From assembly GCF_047495875.1 (NCBI RefSeq), contig NC_092467.1:27311066-27375065 (forward strand): a DNA stretch of 64,000 bases. The letters run 5' to 3'. Within the stretch, counting starts at the first letter, position 1. Each line of letters begins with the position of its first letter. Origin of the DNA: Pithys albifrons albifrons (taxonomy: Eukaryota > Chordata > Aves > Passeriformes > Thamnophilidae). Positions 1 to 11,873 of this stretch are shown piece by piece. Both the position numbers and the translations under genes were made by a program. A model generated the notes under the pieces. It made no database searches. It was not told the origin of the DNA and saw only the letters and a list, made by a program, of their open reading frames with translations.

Positions 1-3000
1 ATTAAATTCAGCTAAGGAACATCAACCACATCTGCTACAGCTGTCACAGAATGGAAGGTGCTCATGTGCACAAGGGATGATGTAGAACCTCAACATGCCA
101 GAGGCAACATCCACGTCCCACCTGAAACGTGACTGTTCAGCAGCAGAGCTGAATAACTTGTCAGTACAGACCTACGTCTGTCTAAACAAATATCCAATGG
201 CTTATTTATACAGTGAAGAAGTAGAGTTACCTGTCTTGAACTGAGGACACAATGTCTTGTTTTGGGAACAAAGCTTTAGCAGCAGCAGGTGGGGTAAGGG
301 ATGTTCCCTGCACAGGATCTGTGTGCAAGGGCACAGCTCCAGCACTGGGCACTTCATCTTCTGCCTTCCTCTCTCTCCCCCTTCCCACCCTCAAACCTCG
401 GCCTAAAACTTCTACATCTTTTTAACACAGAAATATATTCCATTTTGACAAGCTCACAGTCATTTCTTACAAAGAAGCAAAATTTCTCATTGCTGTGCCA
501 AAATGACTTAAACCAGTGAACCAATTAAGAAAAAATCTTTAACTTAAAAACCAAGAACAAAAAGCACAAAAACAACCTTTCTCCTTCTTCTTGTATTGGG
601 TGTTGCTCTGTGCTATCAAAAAATCAACAGAAACCTCACGGACAACAACTCGTTCTACTGAAATAAATCAAAAAAAACCCAGTGACCTCATGGGGCAAAA
701 AGGTTTTAGCTAAAACATGTATGTGTAAAGCTAATATCCAAAAGTCACCTGTACTTATATAAATAAAATCCCAATGTTTCCATGTAAAAACTGTGACTAA
801 AACACTAGCTACAACTGATCCCATTTTTTTCAATGCAGACATATTTGGTAATTTACCAGTGAAAGTCTAGACGTTCAGTCAACACAACAAAATGAAATTG
901 AATACATTTCAGAAATTTTAGCATACTATTCTGGCAAGGTTCTCAGTTTACAAGCTCTGCAATGTTAAGTTTGCTACAAAATTCAAAACAAAAATTGAGA
1001 ACAAGCTGTAAATTATATCAAATAAAATTATAATTTTTTTTTATTTTCTAGGATAATTTTCAAGACTTCCCTATATCAGTTGATGATATATACACAAAAA
1101 TAGATAAATTAAGCCTTTGTTTATAGTTTTACATATGTAAACTCATTAAAAATAATTATTTAAAACTCATACATTTACTCTGTTTGCACTTTAATAAGCA
1201 GAACAGGCACAATTTGTGGTGTTAAAATTACTCAGGCACAATAAAAGCTAAAAATCTGTCCTTGCCGAATGGTGAAACAAGATTTCCACAGCCCCTGTGT
1301 GCCTTGTTTCCCACAATCAAACTGTCACAGCATGAAAACATTCTCCTGCATGGGGAGGTTTTGATACCCATTTCCCTGGTGAAAGTGTGCAAAAGGATGT
1401 GAAAGAGTTATTGCCAGTTCATACAGTGTCCCAATTCCATTAGACAGCACAGGCAGAGAACATCTCTTAACTCTGAAGGGAGACGAAGCAACAATGTTTT
1501 AAATTACTATTGACTCCACTAAATTTCCCGATAATGTCAGAAGACTGTGGTCTGTCAGGTTCATAAGAGACTCAAGATGATACAGGAATCCAATTATGTG
1601 AAGTCTATTTAGTTGTCCTGTTTGCTAAGCCAAAGGTTAACGAGAACTGCACTGAAAAAATCTCCCGTGGTATTACAAAGTATTTCTTATGCAGCATAAC
1701 ATGCAAATGAAAAAGTATTTTAATCAAGTCTTTCCTTAACTCCTTAATTGCAATGGGGCACTTTACTACAATACAGCAAATTAGAAACTCATGACAGAAA
1801 AACTGATTTTAAAAATTTGCCACTGAACTCAAGAGATCATCCCTAATTACTAAAGTAATTATTACCCAATATTCTAATTTGCAAAGGAAAAAATGTGCAG
1901 ATCACAGAACCATAGATAGGCATTGCTAACATTAAATCTTTATAAATAGTCAGCTATAGCCTCTAATTTTGGAGAGAAATTAATTATATTTTTGTTGGCA
2001 ACACATTCAAATCTGTTTACACAGCTGACAAGTTCCAGCTTCACCAGACTCGCAGGGAGCTCTGGGGGCTCCCTTGCTCCAGAGCAGATGACTCAACATC
2101 CACCAGTTTCATTAAAGATGAAAAGGGGAAAAAAATCACCTGCAACAATGTCACTTGTAAAAACAGACTTAAAACAGATCTCTGAGTTTTACATACGTGA
2201 GGTATCCTATTCAAAAGAGACAGAGGGGGGGAAATAAGTGAAAACCCAACAGCTGTGGGAAAACAGATTAGGAGTGTTGAGTTTCCAATTCTTTTTGGGC
2301 TAATGTAAACTAATAAAACGTTAAAATGGATCCACATTTCAAAGACTGTAATTACCACATGACACCATGCTGTTAGTTCAGATCTTGCATCTATCCACCC
2401 AGTTATGCTCTTGAATACACGGACAGAGATTTACCCACCTTTCCCAACTACTGGTTCTGCAAACACTACCCCAGATATATTTTACAACTATATTAGAAAT
2501 TCAGACAGCCTTTGCTTTTTTTTTTAATTGGCTTAAATCCTTTACCCAAAGCAAAAAAAAACAGTAGCCATATTTAAACAGATATTCTTGCTTTACAAAA
2601 AGACAGTAGAAATGGGAAGGAAAGTAATAAACCAAATATAATGGCAGTATTTAGAGAAAGTAAACCACAATTCCATTTTCACTTTGTAGAACATTCAGGT
2701 TCAACCTGTAATTTATACTAATTATTTTATAAAATTATAAAAACCTGATTTTTTTTACATTTTTCTTAGATCACAAAATCTACGTACAACATAACTACAT
2801 AAAATTTCAGCCTCTTTGGCATTTTTGAAGTGGATTTGTTTGTTTCGTTTTTCCCTAAACAAAGGCAGAACTCACTAGCTGGCACTGAGAACACACTACC
2901 ATAAGAAAATTATCTGAGCCAAACTGAAAGACATGCTGTAAAACACACTGCAGGGACAGGTGTGCAAGGAAGCAAGTCTAATATTCCCGGAATTCTGTAG

Positions 3001-3499
3001 TTAAGTCCCAGTTCCACAGATTTGTAGGGAATTCACTGTGGATTCTGTCACCAGCAGTGAACCTTCCCTGATTTTAGCAGGAACACCTCCTGCTTTGAAG
3101 CCAGGCACAGGCTTAAACATGAACTTGCAGAACTAACATATGCTTGGTAAAATATCTAGATGTGCTGTCAGAGCATACATAAAACCCAGGACTTTTTTCC
3201 TGGTTCAGTCACTGCAATAGAATTCTTCCACTTCCAAAATGCTGTGCATCTTTGCCTTAATCTAGAACAAGTCTCCTTGCCTAAAACATGCACTGGATCT
3301 GACACAAGGGAATCATTTCCACGTGCTTCAGTAACCCAAATCTTCACTGTCTGTACCTTTCAGGGCAAAGTTCTGAAGTGTGTGTAACACCAAGTGTCTG
3401 CATGGGAGACAAGAAAAGGTACTGAGTGATTCCCACTAAAAATGCAAGTCAAATGACCTGTTTGCAGGAAGGACTGAAATGAGACCCAAGGGCACTTAC
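1..3499 (-). other. FAF1: FAF1 intron, 3' part of window (incomplete)
   Basis: This is AT-rich non-coding sequence downstream of the exon at 3500-3586 in the sense of FAF1. It contains scattered A and T runs (for example about 1029-1046 and 2517-2526). No splice-bounded block matching the next FAF1 exon, no repeat family and no convincing coding frame were recognised. It is taken as the first 3.5 kb of the following intron. Confidence 0.85.
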
Positions 3500-3586
3500 A
3501 GAGTCATCTGTGGCAGAAGGTGGCCAACCCTCCCACACCTGGTGACGCACAGGGATGCTGGTCAGGTCATACACATTCCGCTTGAC
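3500..3586 (-). CDS. FAF1: FAF1 internal exon, second half of UBL2 (about residues 220-248)
   Basis: This 87-nt minus-strand exon encodes 29 residues, starting VKRNVYDLTSIPV and ending WEGWPPSATDDS. They match the second ubiquitin-like domain of Fas-associated factor 1, an adaptor that links ubiquitinated clients and Hsp70 to p97/VCP. The acceptor reads TTTTTTGCCAG just before the first GTC codon, and the donor is GTAAGT (rc of 3494-3499). It begins and ends in phase 0, so it follows in frame after ...STIQE from the exon at 35404-35509, and its omission alone would not shift the frame. From memory, the human protein reads HQLWEGWPTS where this has HQVWEGWPPS, two conservative-looking changes. 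The next exon, starting with the MCLAESGL segment in human, was not found in 1-3499 and should lie off the left edge. Confidence 0.96.
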
Positions 3587-4554
3587 CTGGCAAAAAAATA
3601 AAAATTAAAAATTAGAAAAATGAGAATTTGCTGTAACAAGAGGAATACAGGCATACTGCATTGTTTTCAGCATAGCTCCAAGGTTTTTATTTTTCCTAAT
3701 TATTGTAAAACTGGTTCCTTCAACACTCTTAAGATTCAGGTATGGTCCATGGTTTACACACAACACTGCCAAAAGCAATTGAACAAACTATGATAAAGAA
3801 AAAAAACCTTAAAATCCATAAATTACCATTCATAAAGATTCATCATTACTTCAGCATTATAAACATGCAAAATAATTCATAATACAAATTTTCAAAGGAA
3901 AAAGTACTTGAACATAATCACAAGAAGTTAAGGGAAGCAGAAGGCAACAAAAAAAATTTCTGATACATATTTTGCTAGTTAATGTATTCAGTTTCACCTG
4001 AAAATATTATGGAAAAATCTAATCCAATAAGAAATATAATCAGTTTTGTATAAGTTTCTTAAATAGGATCCAAAAATAAAAATGAGTATATTAAACACAG
4101 AAATATGAAACATGCACATTTTCAATTAAGACAACACATTTAAAACATTTATCAACAAAATGCAAATAAACTAAGTTTACATCAACTCTTTTCTCATGCT
4201 ATTAAAACACAAGTCTCTACCATTAATCATCTCACATGATGGTTGCCAGAAGGAAGGTGGGGGGAAAAAAAGAAAGTTGAAAATTTCATATACAGGAAGA
4301 ATACTGCAAAATTCATCCCACGAAAACATTAACATGGATAGAAATATCAGGCAAGTTTTATCAGAGGTTTCGTGATAAACAATTATTTGAAACACAAAAG
4401 TCTGCATTTCAGTACGTAGGACAGAGAGAGGCATTGTGAATTCTGACTGATGTCTTACACATGAACATAAATGTGAGTATTACACATGTGAATATTGCCC
4501 AGCTGGGCCAGAACTGTGAACAATAAAATGCTTACAGGGAGCAATGTCAGCTTT

Positions 4555-4691
4555 TCACAGAATTACAGAATGGTTTGGGTTGGAAGGGACCTTAAAAATC
4601 ATCTCATTCCCACCCCCTGTCAGGGCAGGGACACCTTCCATAGACCAGGTTGCTCAAAGACCCATCCAGGTTTGGTTTGGTACATTTTCCA
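4555..4691 (-). mobile_element. CR1 LINE 3'-end fragment
   Basis: Read on the + strand, this is the reverse complement of an avian CR1 3' end. The block cagaatggtttgggttggaa is followed by gggacctt, then a CAGGGCAGGGACACCTTCCA block and GACCAGGTTGCTCAAAG. The 3' terminus carries the ATTCTGTGA-type repeat typical of CR1 (rc of 4555-4567). Only about 137 bp remain, a normal 5' truncation for this LINE, which inserts without long target duplications. The element lies on the same strand as FAF1. The left end is well defined and the right end is approximate. Confidence 0.93.
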
Positions 4692-4961
4692 TTAAACTGC
4701 TACATGAGAATACAAGGCCCCCTTCCCAGGTCTAGACAGATACAAGCAATCATCCAGGAAAAACATTCTCAAAGGGACAAAAGTAAGGTTTGATGCTTTT
4801 TCACTAATATTATGCATGACCCTTCACTAGACAAACTACCTGAGTAAATCAGCCTGGTCCCAACTCCAAGAGGACTGCACAGTTCAACTGTAACACACAC
4901 AAAAACACATTAAACCAAAAGATATTAAGGCAGAGGATAATATTTGACTTAAAGCAAATGA

Positions 4962-4966
4962 CAAGA
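4962..4966. repeat. Target-site duplication, left copy (caaga)
   Basis: These five bases immediately left of the LTR are repeated exactly at 5494-5498 on its right side. Confidence 0.75.
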
Positions 4967-5126
4967 TATGGTAGTTTTGGCTTTATAGTTTCAGCCAGGC
5001 CTTAGGTAGGCCCAATTCAGCAGGCCCAGAGGATGTGGCATGGATTAGAAGGTATAGGCATCACCTGGCTTAAGCAACTGAAGAGGGATTTCATGTCATC
5101 TGACATCATCAAGAAGTGTCAAGAAG

Positions 5127-5134
5127 TATAAAAA
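5127..5134 (+). promoter_or_regulatory. LTR TATA box
   Basis: TATAAAAA lies 161 bp inside the solo LTR and is followed by a purine-rich AGAGGGGGAGG. This is the usual U3/R arrangement. If active, transcription would run rightward, antisense to FAF1. Confidence 0.6.
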
Positions 5135-5305
5135 GAGGGGGAGGTGGAGCTTTTGTCTCTTTTGGTCTTTGCCTCAGACCCGGAGAACGCCCTGCCCTGC
5201 CCTGCCGAGATCAGGCCTTGCTGTGGGGTTTGGGTGGCTGGAATCCGTATTATTTGGTTGGGTGACTCGGTAGTTATTGTTGTTAGTCTGGTTTTCTTTT
5301 CTCAG

Positions 5306-5340
5306 ATATGTGTATGTGTATGTGTATGTATATGTATTAT
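5306..5340 (+). repeat. Short (TGTGTA)n microsatellite inside the LTR
   Basis: Alternating ATGTGT/ATGTAT units form about 35 bp of pyrimidine-purine alternation within the LTR. The tract may be useful as a length polymorphism. Confidence 0.7.
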
Positions 5341-5493
5341 ATCATCTTCTGTTTTTAATTGTCTTTCTTTTACATAAGAAGCTTGCTACTTTGGGTTTGG
5401 GGTTTTTTTCCCTCTCCCCCCTTTTCCCTTGGCTGGGGGGTCCCTTTCTCTCTGTGTTGGGCAGTTGGCATTTTGCCAGCTCAGCCCTACACA

Positions 5494-5498
5494 CAAGA
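5494..5498. repeat. Target-site duplication, right copy (caaga)
   Basis: This is the exact copy of 4962-4966, bordering the CA end of the LTR. Confidence 0.75.
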
Positions 5499-7439
5499 CC
5501 ACTCCAAAAACTGTCCTTTGATGCCTTCTTTATATTTTCATTTGTTCACCTGTCAACAGGCAAGAAACAACTATTAATTGTGTTCTAAGTTCTGCTATGA
5601 GCATTACCAAAAATTCCATTAAATAAAAAAAAAAATGCTTATTGTATTATAGTTGTCAGCAGCAAAAGATGTGAGCAGGCACCTGGCTTGCAGTTTGGTG
5701 CACTTACCCTGAGCTAACAACTTTCTCCTGAACAGAAAAGTATCTTACAAAAAACAGGAAAGCTGAAATTTGTCAAAATTGTAAATACTAACCTAATCCA
5801 TACAGATAAAGGTTTCATATTAAAGAAATGAATGCAAGATGATTCTAGGCTACCATTCTCAGGAAGGTGATACAATAAAAAAAAGACATTTCATATTATT
5901 TGATCCTACTTATTAATCAGCACTTGCCGTAGGTTCAGCACTGAAGCACAGCTGAGGTTTGACTCCACTGCAATATGAACATAAGGAATGTACACATGTT
6001 TCCTTAAAATTTGTCTTTTTCTTTAGTACAGGATGTATATGAGACATCTGGCAGCACATATTCATCTAAAAATGTGTTTGCACAATGAAATAGCACCAAA
6101 ACTTTCTCTGGGATGTCTTCAGAAAGAAACGCTCCACAGACTCTTCCTTTCAAATTTTGCACACCAATAAATGGATGCAAAATATTGTGCAGACATTCAG
6201 TAGTGAAGTAATTGTTCTAATCATTGTGAAGATCCTCAGGAGAGTGAGGGACAAGGCAGAGATTTCCACACATACTCACAAATGTTGATTTGGGTAATAT
6301 TCTTCAAAAGACTCTTCATTGCCACAGCTGCAAGTTTGCCAACAAATACACAGGACTGAGAACATTCAGGGCATATGGAGATCAAACGCAAAGTACAGAG
6401 CTCCCACTGTATTTTCAGACCTTCCATTCAATTCCTGCTGCTCATTCTCACTACTTTTAGTAGCTGAAGTATTTCATACTAATAAAGCACCCCTTAGTAA
6501 AAACTGTGAAGAACTGCCTCACATTTCTGGATAGATTTAATATATAGACTATGCAGATAATAATTGCAATACTATCAACTTAAAGCTTTATTAATATAAA
6601 TATTCTGCACAAATAAATGGAAAAGAAGTGCTTCAGTTTATCATCTAAGAGTAAGATGCAATACCTTGAAGACTTGAGTCTATATCTCACTAAAGGATGA
6701 AAGATCTCAGGGTGCCTGGACATTTCAGTCTCCTAACATATTATTTGGGATGGATTTTCAGCTCAACTTTACACTCACTGTATGTTTTAGAATCGTGAAG
6801 GTATCTGTTTTTTCTAAAACTGGTAAATTGATAACATGGTAACCTTTATGTTAATATTGGTTTTGTTCAGGAGATTTCACAGAGAAACTGACCTGGTAGC
6901 TATGCTTTAATTAAAAAAATTACAACTGTATTTTAATCAAAAAAATTTAAAAGTAGACTTTGTTTTAGTTCTTCATCTTAGTGCCCCCGACAGCTTAGTA
7001 TGAAGGTAAAGAGATGTGACTCTGTACTGACTCCCCAACAGCCTGTGGAATGAAACAATCCTGACCTGTGATCACAAGAATGAGTTCTTGCTGGTTTAGT
7101 TTTCTTGCCTTAAAAACCAGGATGAACTGTCCCTGTGAGACATTTATTGTAAAGTTACACACCAGAAAGTCTTACTAATATTATTTTCACAATATAAAAC
7201 CTAAAAGGAGCTATTTTTAAACAACAAGTGAAACTTATTTACAGAAACCTGGGATCAACAGGACTACATAATACTGTTTTCAAAAAGCCTTCAGAAGTAA
7301 AAATAAATAACTCGGAAGTCACATTCCTCGAATTCCCTTTTAATTCCAAAGCACAACAGAAAGGCATTATGAAAAAAACAGTATTTCCCTTCTTTCATTA
7401 ACTCATCTGTAACTGCACTGAATTCAATAACATTCCTCT

Positions 7440-7700
7440 GCTATTCTAAGCTTGAAAGGCATGCTCGGGGTAAAGTGTTATGTTGGTATAAAGCACAATG
7501 CCAGACTGATGTGCTGGACAAAAGTGATCAAAGTTGAAGTAATTTTAGCCAAGGCACAAGTATTCTGCTGCATTATTCGACCAGAATGACATCTGTTGAG
7601 CAACTCGTCGCAGAATAAACCAGTTGTTACAGACAGGCCTGCCTGGGTAGGGGACCATGTAAAACTGATTAGAGTCATGTTTGATTAAACAAACTGCTTG
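7440..7700. promoter_or_regulatory. Candidate conserved non-coding element
   Basis: This is a repeat-free intronic stretch of balanced composition, with retained CpGs (TATTCGACC, CTCGTCGCAG) and homeobox/SOX/TCF-like words (GATCAAAG, TGATTAGAG, TTGATTAAAC). The texture resembles constrained enhancer DNA and differs from the A/T-run background. This is judged by eye and not by alignment. Confidence 0.25.
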
Positions 7701-8139
7701 AGTTAAGATCATAACTGGATTTGGAATTCATGCCAAAGCAGTCCTCTTCCAAACAACAAGCCACAATCAATTATTTAAGATAAAATAAACTTGCTTTTAA
7801 ATAACTATTTAATTTTAGGTTTGTTTGGTAATTAGAGCACCATTACAAAAGCAGACGTTAAATGTTTCAGAGATTATTTACCAGCTGAGTAAAGAAGACT
7901 CCTTTTCTTCATTAACTGACTTAATTTCAATTCAAAGTTAAAAACTCCATCAGGAGGAAAAAGTTTTAAAGTTTCATAAAGCAGAACCGTAAACTGCTCC
8001 TTCACTGGGGTAATGAAATAAAAAATCTACAGCCACACTCTTCATGCAACTGAAAAAAGTTAGCACAGTAAATGGACAAAGTCTGTGCTAAGGCTTTTAC
8101 TTCTAAATTCACTTGGAATTGATAGAAGACTGAAATCTT

Positions 8140-8420
8140 TATAAATTCATGGAAAGTAAACTCTTAAGTTGTAGTGCTGTCCACCGAGTGACATTTATTG
8201 GCAAACTTTTTGGTCCCCCACCTTTGATCAGTTTGAAATACGAATTGGTGGCATTGTCTTTGTGCAGCCCAGAACTTCTTTTCATGATGTTCAGATGCCA
8301 TGGTGACTGGCACATTACTATGGCAGCCACCCTTCAGATTATCATCTCCAGAATATAGGAGATCATTTAAAAACAAATTAAAGGCACATCTATTTGGTTT
8401 CACAACTCAGCTGTGAACAG
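8140..8420. promoter_or_regulatory. Candidate conserved non-coding element
   Basis: Composition is balanced and A/T runs are few. It contains TTATTGGCAAAC (NFI half-site-like), TTTGATCA and a near-palindromic GATGCCATGGTGACTGGC reminiscent of an RFX X-box. Frames are open on both strands for about 60-80 codons without recognisable protein homology, so regulatory constraint seems likelier than coding. Judged by eye. Confidence 0.3.
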
Positions 8421-11400
8421 TATCAATACAACTATTTAAACAAAAAAAAATACCCCATATATTTCAGCTGCAGTTTTCCTTGGAAAATTCTGTCTAAGTC
8501 CTGCAGAATGCCCTGCCTTGCAGTGTACAATGATGCTGGAAACCACAGGAAATTTTACCTTCAGGTCAATTTCAGTGGTGCTAGAAGGGAGTTAAAATAT
8601 TAAACAAGTTTTAAAATATTTAAGAAAAAATGTATGTCAAAGTAGCCAACACAGAGAAAACTTCCCAGGTATAGGCAAAGTATTACTTTCTCCTCTTTCA
8701 CTATTCCTTTAAGCAAAGGATCATGGTGCTTTAAAGGTAAGGTTAAACACAAAAGATACACTTTGCTTGTAGAGATGAAGTTAATCTAACATTCAAAGTC
8801 CTGCAAAATGCATCACAAGGCAAAAAGTCTGTACCAGGTAATGTGACAACGACAACCTTCTGGTGATTTCACTTAGCAGCAATAAGCAACTGTTTTCTTA
8901 TCTCTGAATTAGAAAAATCTGAAATCTACTATGAAAAAATAAATCTAACACTTACTAAATAATTGAAAAAAATAAATTTATGCTGAATCAGCAAAGAACT
9001 GTCATGCCTGAATCTGTATCTTTGAATCACAACAAATCACAACAAAGTTTAACAGTACTTTCCCTCAGGCTGTTTTCTGCTTATGCAGGTACAAAGTTAA
9101 TTGAAATAATGTAGATAATGAACTTTTGTTAGTCTTATTATTAAATATAATTTATGCAAAGCTGCAAATTGGCTGAGATGCTAAAGACTGTTCCAGGCAC
9201 ATAGGCAGCATGAAAGACAGTGCAAAAATGAGTGCATGAAAGGCAGACAAAAGGAGCAATAAAGTCAGAGGACTGTGAGGAATGTGGAATGTGAGTTGGG
9301 GGACGCAGGGCAGTGAGATCAGCTGCCGACAGCCCAGGGCTTCACAGGGCATGGATGGCACAGCCAGAGCCTTGACTTTGACACTGTGACAGAGAAGAGG
9401 CAAAGGAACCCAAATTTTTAGGGACAGTAACGATACTAATGGGGCAGTTACAGGAAGAAGTGCAAAGGAAGCAGAGCATTTTGGTGAAGAAAGATGGAAA
9501 GAAAGGAGGCAAACCCAGCTAAAGTGAGAGGCTTCAAGATTATAGAGGAAAGCCTTTAACATCTGGGCCAGGCAAAATTCCACCAACAGACAGCAAAGGG
9601 CATTGGGAATGTGGCAGAAACACATGGGAAGCAGGGATGGAATCTGCCAACTTTCTAAGCACAGAGATGCAGCAAAGGCGAATTTGAAAGGCAGAGATGT
9701 TATCAACAGCAATGAACAAACAGGTCGGATAAAAGCATAATTTCAGTTAACTATGGACTAACAAGCATTATTAAAAACACAGAGATGTAAAACTAGAAAG
9801 ATTTTCTGAATCAGCATCTCTGCCACAACCTATTGTAATACATTTGGTGCATAGTAATAGAAAAATGCAAGACACAAAGTGAAGAAGTTAGGAGAGAAAA
9901 TGACAAACCAAAGGAACTGATCCATATTTAAAATGTTCTCACAGTAGAGAAAATGCATTTTGTGTTTTATCAGGAAAAGTATATAAAGAAGCCATGGAAA
10001 AGCTGATTTTCTTAACTTTAAAACGTGAGATGTGCAGTAATTTTTAGCCAACAACCCACAGGTAGGATATATTCATATACAGTAATGTAATGTACTCTAT
10101 GAACCACCACTAACATCAGCACCCAAACCAGCACTCCCAGGGCACTTTACCCAAGACTCATTTAAGGGAAATGGTCTAAGTCCACTCAAGTCACAATTTT
10201 ATCTGTGTTCCTGTATTTCCAATATGTATTATTAAAAACTGTAGTAAAAAATAAAAAGTGGAGGTTGCTTAAATAATAAAAATTTAATTTTAGTGTAGGT
10301 TTTACTTTAGAAATAATAATGCAGTTTTAAATACACAAATGATATTGTGCCTCTCCTTCAGCAGCTGACTGAAGTTTAAATTACTGCTTTCAATTAGTGA
10401 ATTAAGATGTCATAATTGGGCTGTTTTTAAATAACAGCATCTGCTTCTCACGAATTTTACACCACCAAAACTCTCTAAGGAAGACTCACTATGCTATTTA
10501 CATTTTCACATACTCAATTCACTCTGTTGTAATCTAAAGGAAAAAAATACACTTCCAAAGTCAATATTTAAAATCTATATATGGAATGCAAAAAAAACTC
10601 CCACCTGCCCATGCCTATCAGGCAAAAGTCAGTTGTGATCAGCACTTCTATGAAATGCAGAAGAGCTCAATTGTGTTTTACTACAATACATTATCTAAAT
10701 AATTTTTTATTTTATAGCTCTTCCTTTCAATTACTATTCTTGCTTTTAATATCTCTAAAAATATTCTGGTCTTTATTTATGAAGTTTCCCCCTTTAGCAG
10801 ACTAAAGCTTTGACCCCTTGTTTCTTGTTTAAGAATCTGAAAGATTAAGTGGCTGGATAAATAAATGCAAAGTTAATGTATTACTTTGCTGTTATGTATT
10901 TTAAAATGGTGGTGAAAGGAAAAATTTCAGGAGAACAAATCCATAGGCAGACAATCACTTTAACAGAGAGATGATTCACCACAATAATTTAGTAAAAAGC
11001 AGCTCATTTAGGAAAATAAGGTACTAAATATGAGGAACCAGCACCACTTCCAGAAGGCATATGGTTTCTTTACTCCCCAACTAAACACTTACAGCCTCTT
11101 TCCTGGAGATTTGCATCCATCACAGTGAGCCATCAAACAAAACCCAAAATTATCACTAATTTCATTTCACTTCTGTAAATCCTTGAGGACTACAGTTAGT
11201 CTGAATTACTTATGTGAAATACAACTGGAAAACTTTAAATGTTCTAAATTCAGAAAATAAGACTGATTTTTTCCTAAGTTAGTTGGCTGTTCTATCCTCC
11301 TGCAGCTGAGACACCACCTACTCCTTGTACAGCCTCATTGAGCAACTTTATTTCTGAGCTGTAACACTTCATCAAATAACTCAGGAATTTTTCTCAAATA

Positions 11401-11850
11401 GAAGTTGTTATCAGAAGCTCATCCAGTTTGGGAATCACCAGATTACTTAAAAATTCATTAAATGTAATGACATTTAGGAGTAATTATATTTTGCAAATGC
11501 TTGCAAAGAAGCATTTGGCAGTTTCCTTTTAGCAACAGAAATAACACTGAATAAATTAATTTCATAGATTTCACAATTATTCATACTTTATTAGCCTCTA
11601 CTTCATTTGTTAGACCTATCTTAAACCTCTTTTAAACCAACCCTCTTGGATGTCACGTGACCTTTAAATGGATCTGTGCTAAGGGCATATCTTAACACTA
11701 CAACCCACAATAAAATGGTTCATTGGATAATAATAGCATTTTTTGTGGTTAAAACCTGCAAAGTCTGAAACAGAAAATAAAAGCAAGGCTACAACTGAAC
11801 TTTACTGAAACTTTTGACATGTGTACTTCTACTATATCATGCATTTTACA

Positions 11851-11873
11851 TGCATATATATATATATACACAC
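11851..11873. repeat. Short (TA)n microsatellite
   Basis: A run of TA dinucleotides is bordered by TGCA on the left and ACACACC on the right, in the large FAF1 intron. Confidence 0.7.

Larger units (their letters stand above)
4967..5493 (+). mobile_element. Solo LTR of an avian endogenous retrovirus, probably ERVL-like
   Basis: The 527-bp element is flanked by an identical 5-bp duplication, caaga at 4962-4966 and again at 5494-5498. Its ends are TATGGTAG and CCTACACA, close to the canonical TG...CA with the first G changed to A. A TATA box (TATAAAAA) lies at 5127-5134, followed by a G-rich stretch, a CCCTGCCCTGCC patch near 5190 and a TTGGCATTTTGCCAGCTCA motif near the 3' end. That motif resembles the ends of LTRs common in songbird genomes. 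No internal retroviral coding sequence is present, so it is a recombined solo LTR. A 5-bp duplication fits class III (ERVL) elements. Its transcriptional orientation is antisense to FAF1. Confidence 0.85.

Noticed and set aside
9152..9712. 186-codon open frame on the minus strand, the longest in the window
   Set aside because: The product is a Leu/Ser/Cys-rich string with no recognisable domain, typical of the complement of a purine-rich stretch. An open frame of this length is roughly expected by chance once in 64 kb searched in six frames, and there are no splice sites or homology to support it.
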